From assembly GCA_030247855.1 (NCBI GenBank), contig JAPDRN010000105.1, positions 61,272-125,271 of the forward strand: a DNA stretch of 64,000 nt. The letters are read 5' to 3'. A model generated the notes under the pieces. It worked only from the letters and a program-made list of their open reading frames with translations, made no database searches and was not told the DNA's origin. The DNA is from Knufia peltigerae. Its lineage: Eukaryota > Ascomycota > Eurotiomycetes > Chaetothyriales > Trichomeriaceae. The position numbers and the translations under genes are program-made. Below, piece by piece: positions 31,916 to 42,347 of this stretch (positions are counted from its first letter, which is position 1; each line of letters opens with the position of its first letter).

Positions 31916-32968
31916 ATGTCAGAAAATCCCAGCACAACCAAAGCTCCGACGAATGGAGTCTTGAACAAGAACACCATATCTCAACGAAGCGACGAATCGA
32001 CGACAAACGCATACTATGCAAAGCTTCCATCTAAACACATGGAGCCTTTATGGCTCCAGCTCAGCCGTTTGGTACCTACCACTCCAAATCCAGCAGCCGT
32101 CCCTGCCGTCTGGCGCTACACCGAAGTCAGGCCAGACTTGATGCGGGCTGGAGAGCTCGTGTCGGCGGAACTTGCTGAACGGAGGGTGTTGATGTTGGTC
32201 AATCCTGCACTGAAAGCGCCCTGCACTACCGACACCATCTACAGTGGTCTCCAGCTCGTACTGCCGGGCGAGGTGGCTCCCGCACACCGACATGTAGCGT
32301 TTGCGCTACGTTTCATTATCGAGGGATCTCAGGGCTTTACGGCTGTGAGTGGAGAGAAGATCATCATGGAGAGGGGGGATGTGATTCTGACGCCGAGTTG
32401 GAAATGGCACGATCATGGCAATGAAGGTTCCGGCCCTGTCGTTTGGTTAGATGGCCTGGATTTACCTCTGTTTCAGTTCCTTCGTCTCAACTTTGCCACC
32501 AACTACCCCGAGTCAAGATACCCCAGTGTACTGTCGGACCACAGCACCGCGGTGTTCAAGTGGGCGCCGGTCAAGCAAGCCCTTTGTGAAGCAGAATCTG
32601 CTTATGCACGTCATCATTATCGCCATAGCACTGGTGGGCATCTATCTCCGACGATATCCGCTCAAGCTGAACGGGTTGGCGCGGGTACCTCGTCACCTGA
32701 AAGCCAGGAGACTGTGTCGTTTGTCTACCATGTCGTCGATGGAGAGGGTTACTCGTCCATACTGGCGCCAGAGACAAGTGAGCCACGCAAGATCACTTGG
32801 GCCTCGAAGGATACTTTCGTGGTGCCTGCCTGGAGCAAGGTCGTGCACACGTGTACGTCGCGAGACGGTGATGCCTTTCTTTTTGCAATCAACGACAGGC
32901 CAATGGTCGAGGCGCTGGGCTTGTGGAAGGATGCCACGACCTTTTCGCCCTCCGTGATGGAGTCGTGA
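31916..32968 (+). CDS. Gentisate 1,2-dioxygenase (bicupin)
   Basis: Single exon, 350 residues, the normal length for gentisate dioxygenases. It cleaves gentisate (2,5-dihydroxybenzoate) to maleylpyruvate with Fe(II) and O2. The first cupin shows PAHRHVAFALRFIIEG and the iron/substrate region TPSWKWHDHGNEG, followed by LDGLDLPLFQFLR, which is characteristic of gentisate and related dioxygenases. The second, less conserved cupin has YHVVDGEGYSSI and VVPAWSKVVHT. The related 1-hydroxy-2-naphthoate dioxygenase is the main alternative. It is the last intact gene of the island before the mobile-element zone. Confidence 0.9.
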   Translation: MSENPSTTKAPTNGVLNKNTISQRSDESTTNAYYAKLPSKHMEPLWLQLSRLVPTTPNPAAVPAVWRYTEVRPDLMRAGELVSAELAERRVLMLVNPALKAPCTTDTIYSGLQLVLPGEVAPAHRHVAFALRFIIEGSQGFTAVSGEKIIMERGDVILTPSWKWHDHGNEGSGPVVWLDGLDLPLFQFLRLNFATNYPESRYPSVLSDHSTAVFKWAPVKQALCEAESAYARHHYRHSTGGHLSPTISAQAERVGAGTSSPESQETVSFVYHVVDGEGYSSILAPETSEPRKITWASKDTFVVPAWSKVVHTCTSRDGDAFLFAINDRPMVEALGLWKDATTFSPSVMES

Positions 32969-33620
32969 AGGAGGCGCGCCCCAATTGCATGGCAATCTTG
33001 TCATGGCGTTGTGTAAGTCATCGGGTAGCCTTCGCATCAGATAGCAATCTCTTATGTTTTTGATTTCAGGCTTCGTGATGACTTGAGGAGGTTACAATCC
33101 ATGCGCATCTGATAGCCCGCTCTGTGCACAATCTACGCACGAAAGTCGCGGTCTCTCCATGGCTTACACAAGGCATCGTCTGGTGTTAGCCGTGAAGAGA
33201 TCAACTTCGTCTGACTATGTCCCACCTTGGTTACATGGGGTAGTGTATCCTCGGCCAATCTGCAAAAGCCAGAACTCGTCCAACTTTCCAGGTTCCTGCC
33301 CAGGTGTACGTCGCGGACTGATGGCTACTCCCTCACAACGTGTATCCAAAGAAGCGAGAATGGTGACAAGCCAATATCTGGTTGTATTCGAGGTAGATAG
33401 GTGCCTGATACGCAAGATAGATTGACATCCCCTCGAAATCATATCCGCGAAGGCAGCCTCATACATCTTGACCTACGTCCTTCTCGTCAACATGGTTCGT
33501 ACTCATCTTCGCTCATGAGGATTAGCCTACTTGACTGGAGGAGCCAGCGGTATTGCTCCAGCGGTGACTCAAATACTGGTCAATCACAAGTAAGCCGTAC
33601 ACTAATTATACCTTGTAAGC
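32969..33620. other. Gene-free junction between island and mobile-element zone
   Basis: About 650 bases with only short frames. A plus-strand stretch at 33528-33590 reads YLTGGASGIAPAVTQIL, like an SDR glycine motif, and ends at a GTAAGC donor, but no continuing dehydrogenase sequence follows. At best it is a relic. Confidence 0.4.
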
Positions 33621-33639
33621 CTTTTCAGGCTTGGAGTCC

Positions 33640-33779
33640 GCCCAGGAAAAGGCCTTTGGACCGCACATATGGGCATACACCGCGCAATCAGCTCGGTCAT
33701 GACACAGATGCGCACCGGCAAAATCGGCTTACGCGCCTATCTCCGCGCCATTAAGTGTTTCGAGAGGCTTAGAAGGTGA
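33640..33779 (+). mobile_element. Fragment of a non-LTR retrotransposon RT/RNase H C-terminal region
   Basis: The frame ending with TGA at 33777-33779 reads [20 protein letters not shown], then RAYLRAI. This resembles the KAESSLLxQxRTGKIGLxxFL signature near the end of fungal LINE-type (Tad/I-clade) polyproteins. Only about 40 codons survive and nothing upstream belongs to such an element. It marks the edge of the AT-rich block. Recognition is from memory of the motif and is unverified. Confidence 0.45.
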
Positions 33780-36310
33780 TTTTTAACGTGTTAACGCGTC
33801 GTTAATAAAGGAGATAAAGAAGATAAATGTGTTTAAAGATATGTTCTATGTTATGCGTGATCATAGTGATATCATGTTAATTATATATCTCTTATTAATT
33901 TCGTCTCTTCGTCACGCTTCTTCACGCTCTAACATCATAAATCGCGGTCAGGCAAGAAAACGGGGGACTTAAGTCTGTTTTTCATTGTGGGTGTACATGA
34001 AAGGGAGGCTATTCCCTTCCCGTATACTAGTACTGTATGTTGGGTGTTTCGTGAGGTGCAGAGAGTTATTTTCGGCACTTTGACGCGTCGTTCATGAGAG
34101 GACCACCGCGTTGTTAAGCTTCTCCTGGCACTCAGAGACAGCCAGACTGTTTCTCTAAGAGCTCTCAGCGGACACCACATGGAGGTGAGAGCTCGTCATC
34201 CGCCGAAGAACATCATGTTACAGTACAATAATAGGAGAAGAAATCTTTAACGGGAAGAGATCCATAGAAGAACTCAGGAGAGACACGAGGACTTCCGGCT
34301 TAGACGAAACTCTTACTAATAAAAGGTGAATAATGATTTACATGGGGGTTTAGACAGAGTTAAGATGCTTATCTTTAATGTAAACAGTGTCAAGAGGACC
34401 AGGTCATATCGTAATAGGGAAGGGTATAGCGTAATAGGCCTTTATTAATGAATGACTAGCTAAGTGATAGCTAAATAAGGACTTAGAGAGCTTAAGGAGT
34501 GAAAAGCCCATGAAGGGGGGTAAAGACCTCCTTATATAGACGTAAAGGAGAGTCTATATAGAAGGCTTTAGAACAGAATAGACTATTGATTTATTAGTCT
34601 TACCATGCTCAGCCTTACACAGTGTGCTCAGCCTTACGCGGGTTAACTGGTCGACACTTTTTAACTTAGAATAGTTAATATAGTTAATACTTAGGTAGTA
34701 AAAAGGAGATTTCTTAGCTAGGTTAAAGACTTTATTATGTATATAGCGAAAGAATACATTATAATAGAACTTAATTATTACTATTAATAACACTATATTA
34801 ATAATAAAAGAATTAATATATAAGACTTAATTAATTAGTTTAATAAGAGCGCTAATACTTACTAAGGTTATAATGTTACTAAAGGTAATAAACTTATCCA
34901 TAGTTAACACTAAAAAGGAATACTAGTAAGGAGTAATTATAGTGATATTATAGCTATTAAGTAAGTCTATAATCATTATAATATATACTTCCTTTTACTA
35001 AAGAAAGCGTAAAATGTTAAACTAATAGGGAACTAAGATAGTCTACTTACTATTATAATCTTACTAAGTACTTTAATTATATTATTTAAGTAGCTTATTA
35101 TTCTCTAGATAGAGATATTTTAAAGTTCACTCTAAAAATAGAATACTTCTAAGTTCTTAAGAAAGAGCACTAGTTAGAATTCTTTTACCATTTTTACTAA
35201 TAATATAGAATAATCATTACTATTTAGAATCCCGCCTTTAGCTGTGCGAATAGTGTTTAAATAAAGTAATATAGCTACTATAGTTATTATTTTAGTTAAG
35301 ATAAATAGAAAGAAATAGAAAATTATAGAACATAAGAATAATAATATAATTACTCTTTAATATTAATAATTATAATTTATTTAAGCTATAAAGATTAATT
35401 ATATTCTCCTAGCTTCTAAACTTTATAAAATATAAATTAATTTATACTAAGTTAAATAAATATAATTCTTTATTCTAAAGAGACTAATTTTAGCTTCCTA
35501 GATACTATTCTTATCTTATATCTCTTATAGTCTTAGCTAATCCTAAGAATAGTGGTGAGTTTTAGTGAGGTTTACTTATGATTAAGGAGAATAGTTATTA
35601 CGAAGTATATTACCATTAATTTTAAAGAAGGTAATAAAAAAGCGGGGTTCTAGCTTAAAATTAACGTAGTAAAAAGTAACTAATAAGTCCTTCTCTATAG
35701 ATAGTGTCTTAAGAATTAAGATAAATTGTGTTAAATAAGATTTAGTATATAGTTTAATAAGAGTAAAATAAATTAAGAGAATAAAAGAATCTATAGAGGC
35801 TCTTAGAATATAGATATAATGATTATACTGTAATATAAAGTGGCTATAAAGTTATCTAAAAAGTGATTAGAAAACTAGGTAAAGAAATAAGGACACTAAA
35901 AAAGTATAAGGCTTTATGAGAGAAGACTTCTTATTAGCTACTAGTTACTTAAAGCCTTATTAAACTAAGATTTATTTAATTAGGAGGTCTTTAATAAGCT
36001 TAGAAGATATGGGCGCTTCACTATAGCTACCTTCCTCGCTGTCCTCTAAGCTTAATAGATAGCTATAGAACGCCTTTAGTACCTAATCTCTAAGATAAGA
36101 GATAATGTTACTGTCTAATCATGGTACTTAATGTAATTAATAACTAAAAGCCATGTTTACCTAGACTAGACTATTACTTACTAAAAATAGAGTTCGCTAT
36201 ATTTATTAGAAACCTTAGATTATTACTCTATGAGACAAGATAATCTGGTAACACTCTCTTCTTATCATGCTCACCTAGTAGAGAGTAGTCCTATTTAATA
36301 GAGTAGTGTT
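33780..36310. repeat. Left AT-rich block, probable RIP-mutated transposon remains
   Basis: The composition changes sharply to very high AT with dominant TpA and few CpA/TpG dinucleotides, and stops occur in every frame. This is the usual look of repeats hit by repeat-induced point mutation. It contains one arm of an inverted pair (34387-34688). No gene can be read. A less altered patch (33900-34380) has no recognisable product. Confidence 0.75.
34387..34688 (-). repeat. Inverted repeat, left arm (less mutated copy)
   Basis: Its reverse complement aligns along its length with 39587-39889. Shared runs include AACTATATTAACTATTCTAA, CTAAAGCCTTCTATATAGA, CTTAAGCTCTCTAAGT and TATTACGCTATAC. Most differences are C/T or G/A transitions, with this copy keeping more G and C. 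It also holds a short tandem TGCTCAGCCTTAC repeat (about 34601-34637). Confidence 0.8.
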
Positions 36311-36960
36311 CCCGCCATAACCATTATGTGCATAACCTAGTGACTAGAGCCTATAATATTGAAAGTATCCTGGCAGAGCCTTTCTGGAATTCGTATACAG
36401 TGAAAAAAGCCTCTAACAGCATTCAGGATGATTAGGTCCCTATAGGATGCCAAGAGCACAGGATAACAGTAACTCCTCTCCCAGGAGCGAATAACAAGTG
36501 ACATCGTCAGTAAGGTTGCTGAGAGCCCGAGGGCGAAGAAGGTTAATGTGCGCATGTGATGGCTTTCAGTTAAGCGCCTAATTTCTCCCATACAATTTTT
36601 TCCCGCTTGACCTCCCTAAGTTACTTCCCGCTAGCGTTCGCTGAGGGGGGGTACTAAGAATTCGGGCGACAGACCAAGTAGCGCAAGTGTCCAACAACCA
36701 AAAACCCAGTCCCGCAATATATGAAACACGCGTTCAGGGAGTTCTATCCATTGCACCCCACCTGTTAATGAGGAACATAAAATCAATGGATGAGCGCACC
36801 TTGGCTCTTGAAAGACGAGTTAAAACTGCTTAGAACTCACGTGCGACTCACTTCTACCGTGCCGCTTTTATAAACACTTACACGTGCTCTCACTTTCGCA
36901 CACACCCTTCGTTCTAAACTACTCTATCGCATGTAGCTCAGTGGAGAACGTATATTGCGG
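36311..36960. other. Edge of the normal-GC island downstream of the caspase-like gene
   Basis: About 650 bases. An 84-codon minus frame (36591-36337) has a hydrophobic stretch but no known motif. A tRNA D-arm-like string at 36931-36946 is not part of a full tRNA. Nothing supportable. Confidence 0.4.
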
Positions 36961-38486
36961 CTAGTCTTCAGCATCAGCACCAACATGCAGGCGAGGAATT
37001 CGATGGAGGGTAATTTTTCCAGCTTGCATCGTTTCTTCTTCAGGCTGTGCGTGTGTTCGTTCTCGTAGAGCATAATGAACCGCCTGGGGAACCTCTTCGT
37101 CAGGGTCTGCCGTGTAATTCCATTCCCTCACCTGGACACCGTTCATCTCAGAAACAAGGGTGAATGTGGACATGGTAGAGTGCCCATGAAGGCGCCTGGA
37201 CAGAACCTTGCACATGGCCGGACTCATGTGGTTCGAGGTTGAGACACCCCAGCCGCAAGCACCAATCAGTTCTTTCCGTGCCTTAAGGCGCTGCACTGGA
37301 TGGTCACCGTTGCCTCCACCATTACCAGTAACCTCGGCGCCAACCTCCTGGTTACCATCATCGGCAGCTTCTTGATCATCACCGCCCTGGTCGCCGTAGT
37401 TGTCATTATCATCACCGTCGCCGCCATCGGCGATAGCATCATCGTCATCACCACCACCACCACCATCATCATTATCATCATCATCATCAGCGTCAATATC
37501 AAAAATATCATCTTGGCCGTCGTCGAGCTCCGGAACATTCTGGTTCACGTCGCCGTCTTCGTCATACTCGTTCTCGACGTCCCTTGCGGCAGCCAATCCG
37601 GCGTTGCAGCAGTCGAGGATAATGAGCGTATCGTACTTCGCATGCATAATGTCTGGGTAGATCTGATCCCAATGGATGGAAGCAATTCGCTGGTAGGGGT
37701 TCCTTTGGTCAATCAGTACTTGCAGTCAGTCTGCTAGCCAGGAGATACTCACTCCCTTTGTCGGAGGAACTGATTTGCGTGGACCGGACGTTCGTCCATC
37801 TGATTATCAAACAGGTCTAGCACTGTATTCCATAGTTGATATGTGCTCTCAGGATAGTTGTGACTTTAGTTATTAGAATAGAAACTCATGATAGCCTTTC
37901 TCGGAAGTGACTCGTACCTGAGAAATGCGAATCGGTTATTCTCGACCGGACCACCGTGCCCGTGGTAGTAAATTATGAGCAGAGTTGTCTCATTTCTTTT
38001 GTATCCCTCGAGGAAGGTCTCCAAGGCTGTTTGAAGCCTCGGCATCGAATTCCTCATCTTGATATTATACCTCCTGACGGTGTAGCCAAGACTTTGGAAT
38101 GTGTTCTTGACCTGGGCGGTCTCCTCGCGCAAACCCCGACCCAGGTCAGTAAATTGGAACGTCAGTAATAGGACTTCCACGGCCGTATATGATCCTCGAG
38201 GGGTTTCTCTCCCAGTCGTACTATCGACAGACGGGGCCTTTGTACTGTCTGAACGGATGCTGGCAGTAGGACGAATCTCACTCGACGCTCGCGAAGAAGC
38301 GGTTGCATTCGGATTGCCTACCGCTGTGGTCGGCGTAGGACCTTCGGGTCTGGCGCTTGCTTCTTCCAACTTCTGGGTCTCAGTAGTGTCGTCCGTAGCT
38401 GAAGGCCGTATTCCAGCCTGCTGTTGCAGCCCTGAATGCACGAGATCTGCCATGTTAGAGTGGTTTTTGATTCCTTCCTCTAACAT
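36961..38486 (-). CDS. Caspase-like (peptidase C14-type) protein with acidic insert
   Basis: Exons 38486-37918, 37863-37753 and 37702-36961 join in phase (GTACGA...CTAAAG and GTGAGT...CCAAAG) for about 473 residues. A Ser/Thr-rich N-terminus precedes a caspase-type fold. Strand and helix TAVEVLLLTFQFTDLG come first, then the catalytic His in LLIIYYHGHGG (about residue 175) and the catalytic Cys in TLIILDCCNAG (about 252), where DCCNAG matches the caspase/metacaspase DxCxxG pattern. Between the Cys half and the C-terminal subdomain (KELIGACGWGVSTSN, STFTLVSEMNGV) lies a roughly 70-residue Asp/Gly/Asn-rich insert. Such proteins in fungi often occur in variable programmed-death or NLR-related loci. 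Role here unknown. The 5' end is uncertain: sequence above 38486 looks related but contains stops. The gene is enclosed by AT-rich blocks. Confidence 0.8.
37400..37560. repeat. ATC/ACC/GCC trinucleotide-rich low-complexity tract
   Basis: Runs of CATCAT, ACCACC and GCCGTC-type triplets on the plus strand encode the Asp/Gly-rich insert of the caspase-like protein on the minus strand. Triplet periodicity keeps the frame under slippage, so length variation between strains is likely. Confidence 0.75.
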
Positions 38487-39250
38487 CGAGAACCTTCTAG
38501 GACCGAGTCAGTAAGTTCGCCGACCCTACACACCTGTATAGAGTAGTTTGGTAGTGATGGTATACTCGCGATTGAAACGTCACCAGCGAAAGATAAATAA
38601 GTCTTTGCGCTCAATGTCTTGGTGTTGAGGAACTTGATCATACAAATTACACATCCAAGGAAAGTTGCGTAGAGCCGGAAGACACTACTGCCTGAAACTC
38701 AATATCGGTGGGGACGAGAGCTTAAATAGACTTACCAGATTACTTTTGGGTCTCTTATTGTATTCCCCTCCACAGGGTTATCCAGAATATGCTTATTAGA
38801 GACGCCATCATTCGACGATAAGGCCTGGCTAGGCGGCTGCCCTGCTCCGTCCACTTCTGCCCGCCAAACCGGTCAGAAGCAGACTTCGTGACTCACAGCG
38901 CAGATAGCTGCAAGAGTGGCATAGTACATGGTACTTGTCTGGAGCCAGAGAACTGCAGGCCCCCAAACTGCGAATCAAAGCGGTACACGTTTGGAGTCAG
39001 GCAGTTATGATCTTGTGATGTCCCACTTTACTGCTGTACAACCCCCGGAGCTTAAAGCGGGAGCCGGCATATCCGAATTGCTCTAGAGAGAGCCGATTGG
39101 CTAGGGGGGTCGTCACAACCATGTACTGTAAGATGAGGGGGAAAAGAAATATGGCATCGCGTAGATATGACGTAAGAACCCATGCATTCGTTTGGTAGCT
39201 AATTGTCGCCACATCAAGGTCTAACCCGGCAGTGATAATCCGACGTATTT
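38487..39250. other. Island segment upstream of the caspase-like gene
   Basis: About 760 bases of ordinary GC. On the minus strand a stretch (about 38670-38515) reads WMCNLYDQVPQHQDIERKDL and, after a stop, EYTITTKLLYTG, in one frame. It looks like coding sequence broken by stops and may be a decayed 5' part of the caspase-like gene or a separate relic. Nothing else recognised. Confidence 0.4.
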
Positions 39251-41800
39251 ACAAGTGATAGGGAGACTATTAATAATTAGAGGATACTTTAGTGAGCACT
39301 ATTACATATGCAGTAAGCCTTAATTCACTTCTCTCACTAGCTTTCTTTGGGAAAAAGTTATAATATATGTGCGCGAGAGAGGGCAGTTTCAAGAATAACT
39401 GTATTTATAAGCTAAGTTAATATAGGCCGTAAGAGTCATTAAAACGAGCAGTAAGTTATAAAGCTATCACTAGATAATTAGTGTTTAGTAACTAAGTTAA
39501 TCTCCTAAATGGTCTTAATAGGAACTAAGGGAAATATTAGGCTCATTAGAAAAGTATTAAACTAAGGTTTTTAAGACAGAAAACTATTAACTATATTAAC
39601 TATTCTAAGTTAAAAGTGTTAACTAGTTAATCTATATAAGGCTAAGCACATTATATAAGGCTAAGTATAATAAGACTATTAATTTATAATCACTAGTTTA
39701 TTCTATTCTAAAGCCTTCTATATAGATTACCCTTTATACTTATATAAAGAGATCTTTATTCCCTTTATAGGTTAACACTTCTTAAGCTCTCTAAGTTCTT
39801 ATTAAGTTATTACTTAACTAGTTATTTATTAATAAAGGCTTATTACGCTATACTTTCTCTATCATAATATAACTTAGTTCTCTTTAGACTACATAATGAG
39901 TAAAGTAAGGTAACCTATTAAGAGAGTTTTACTCTACTTATATACTTATTAAGGTTTTTTTAAAATTAAGTACTTTATCTATAGGTACTTACATAAGTTT
40001 AGGGTAAAGTAAGGGTAATACTAAAATACCCTAAAGTTTATTTTATATCTTAAAATAGTTAAAGATAACTAAAAATAGTAAAAAAATTACTAAAAATAGT
40101 AATAATCTATATAATAATCTAAATCTTTTAATTTTTTCTCTTAAATAGGTGAAAAATTAGGTTTTAGGTACTCGTGATAAAAGTCTTACCCTACTTATAA
40201 GTACTTAACGCTTAAAAAGGCTTACTTTACTCTACCCATTAGGGTTAGGTATTAAGTTTTAGGTTTAGATTACTTTACTTATTATATAGCTTAGTTCTCT
40301 TAATAGTAAGTTCTATCTTTTCTTTCTTATTCTTAAAGATAATAAAAATAATATTTTATATCTAAATTATTAATATAGATTTATCTTAAATTAGAGAGCT
40401 ATATTCTTATCTTATATAGTAATCCTTAGCTAAAGCTATAGTATATATTAAATTTAAAGATCTCTCTCACTCTTAATAGCGTATAAATAAAGAGAGTATA
40501 GATCGCATAACTCTAAACTAAGCTTTTAAGATAGATATAGTGATATTAATTTTTTTATTACTTATATTTTATTAATATAATAAAATAAGATATTATTATA
40601 AAATATAATTATTATTATTTAGTTAAGAGATTAAACCTTTTCTTTAACACTATTTTAATGTGCTAAAATAAAATCTTAGCTTTATTAATAAAAGTGAAGT
40701 AAGATATAAATATAGTATACTAACTTTAATATCTTATAAGAGATTTTTTAGTTACTAAGTTATTACTTCTAACTAGCTTTAAAGTTTATTCATTATTACT
40801 TTATATAGAATAAACTTAAACTAGCCTTTATAATACTCTTTATAAAATACTTTATAACTTATAAATTATAAAGATTAATACTAGAATTTTGTTATTTATA
40901 TTTACTCACTAGTTTTAATCTTTATTAATATAAATTAATATAACTCTTAAGTAAGTAAAGAATTTACTTATTTTAAAGAGCTATTATTTAGTTATAGTTT
41001 AACTTAGTTTTAAGTTTAATAAGCTTACTAATTTAATTATTATTTATATTAGTATTTATAATTAGCTATTAACTATTTTTCTTCGCTTTATTAAAGACTT
41101 TCGCTATGGTTTTCTTTCTCTTTAGTATAGAGAAATAATAAGTGAGATAGTGAGCGCTAAAATATAGTAAAAAATTAAGAAAAGATAAGTGTTAAGAGAA
41201 AAGAAAAAGTAAATAACTAAAGTAGGGAAGAAAAGTCTAAAGTATATTAAAATATAAGGAAAATATATTTAGATAGTTAAAAAACTAAGTAAAAGAATTA
41301 ATTTACATAAGAAATAAAGACTTTAAGAGAGAGTAAAGAAAAATATGAGAATTAAAAGAGAGAAAAAAAGAGAGAATAGTGAAGAAAAAAGAGAAAGAGA
41401 AGCATTATTCTATAGAGCTAGGGAATTTAGTTAACTCTATTTAGTAATATATTATAATAAAGTATTCTTTTAAGGTTTCTCTTAGAGATCTTATCTTTTA
41501 TTAGGGTTAAAATAGACTCTTATAAATATAATTAAATAAAGTTATTACTAGACTAAATATATATAATATTAGTACCTATAAAACTAAAGCCTAAATAAAA
41601 CTCTTACTAACACATAAAAAAGGAGAATAGAAGTAGGCTAGAGCTATAAGAGAGTAAGAGGGAGTAGAAAGGGAGCGCGAAAGAGGTAAAGGGAGTAGAA
41701 GGGAGCGGACGAGGGAGTGAATTGACTAAATAGTTATTAGCGCGAGGGAAAAGCGGCGAGAGATGAGTCAGCGAAAAAGTCATGGGTAGTGACTGTTCGG
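39251..41800. repeat. Right AT-rich block, probable RIP-mutated transposon remains
   Basis: Extremely AT-rich with TpA-dominated sequence and stops in all frames, more degraded than the left block. It contains the right inverted-repeat arm (39587-39889). Purine-rich stretches (GAAAGAGAGAAA-like, about 41320-41410 and 41620-41720) form low-complexity tracts toward the right edge. No gene readable. Confidence 0.75.
39587..39889 (+). repeat. Inverted repeat, right arm (more mutated copy)
   Basis: Counterpart of 34387-34688 in opposite orientation. Relative to the left arm it carries many extra C-to-T and G-to-A changes. For example the spaced CAGCCTTAC repeats of the left arm become TATAAGGCTAAG on this strand. 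Length is the same to within a base or two. Confidence 0.8.
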
Positions 41801-42347
41801 GGTTTATATATATACATATATATAATATTCGATATTTACTCCACATTTCTCTCTCTCTGGGAAAATGCGGAGGGGAAAAATTAAAGAAATCTTAATACCC
41901 GAATTCGATTTTCTTTTTTTTTGTAGAGATCCAAAAGTCCAAAAATGCTCGGGGGAAAGTGGCCCCATTCTTATCGACGGTCTGCTGAGACACGTCGTTT
42001 GCAAGAAGGTTATGGTTGGTTACCTACGTAGGATCAATGTGGAACATGGTGAGTGCAAGAGGAACAACTTCTCGATAAGCGAACAAGTCAATCAGATTCC
42101 TTCAGTCAACAATGATCATACACGATGTGTCTGACTCACCCTTGATGTTGATTGAAAATACGAGAGACCCTTGTCACCGTTCATCGTGGGAATATAAACT
42201 CTGGTAGGGTTGAATGAATATGTACTTGATCTCTGCCTATCCTCCTATCACTGAATATTACGCTTGACTTCCAGGAAACGGCTTTCTTTCACAATCCGGT
42301 CTCTGTAACAGCATTTCTACCAGATCACATTTTATACATGAGCTTCA
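41801..42347. other. Transition from AT-rich block to the ARF-GEF gene
   Basis: Composition returns to normal. An 89-codon plus frame (41865-42134) has no recognisable motif and was not called. The presumed ARF-GEF terminator lies before 42348. Confidence 0.45.

Noticed and set aside
36925..36960. tRNA-like string GCATGTAGCTCAGTGG
   Set aside because: It matches a tRNA acceptor/D-arm start, but no anticodon arm, T-loop (GGTTCGA-type) or closing acceptor stem follows, so it is at most a fragment or chance.
41607..41846. 79-codon frame rich in Ser, Leu and Pro at the block edge
   Set aside because: It arises from purine/pyrimidine-biased low-complexity sequence and has no domain.
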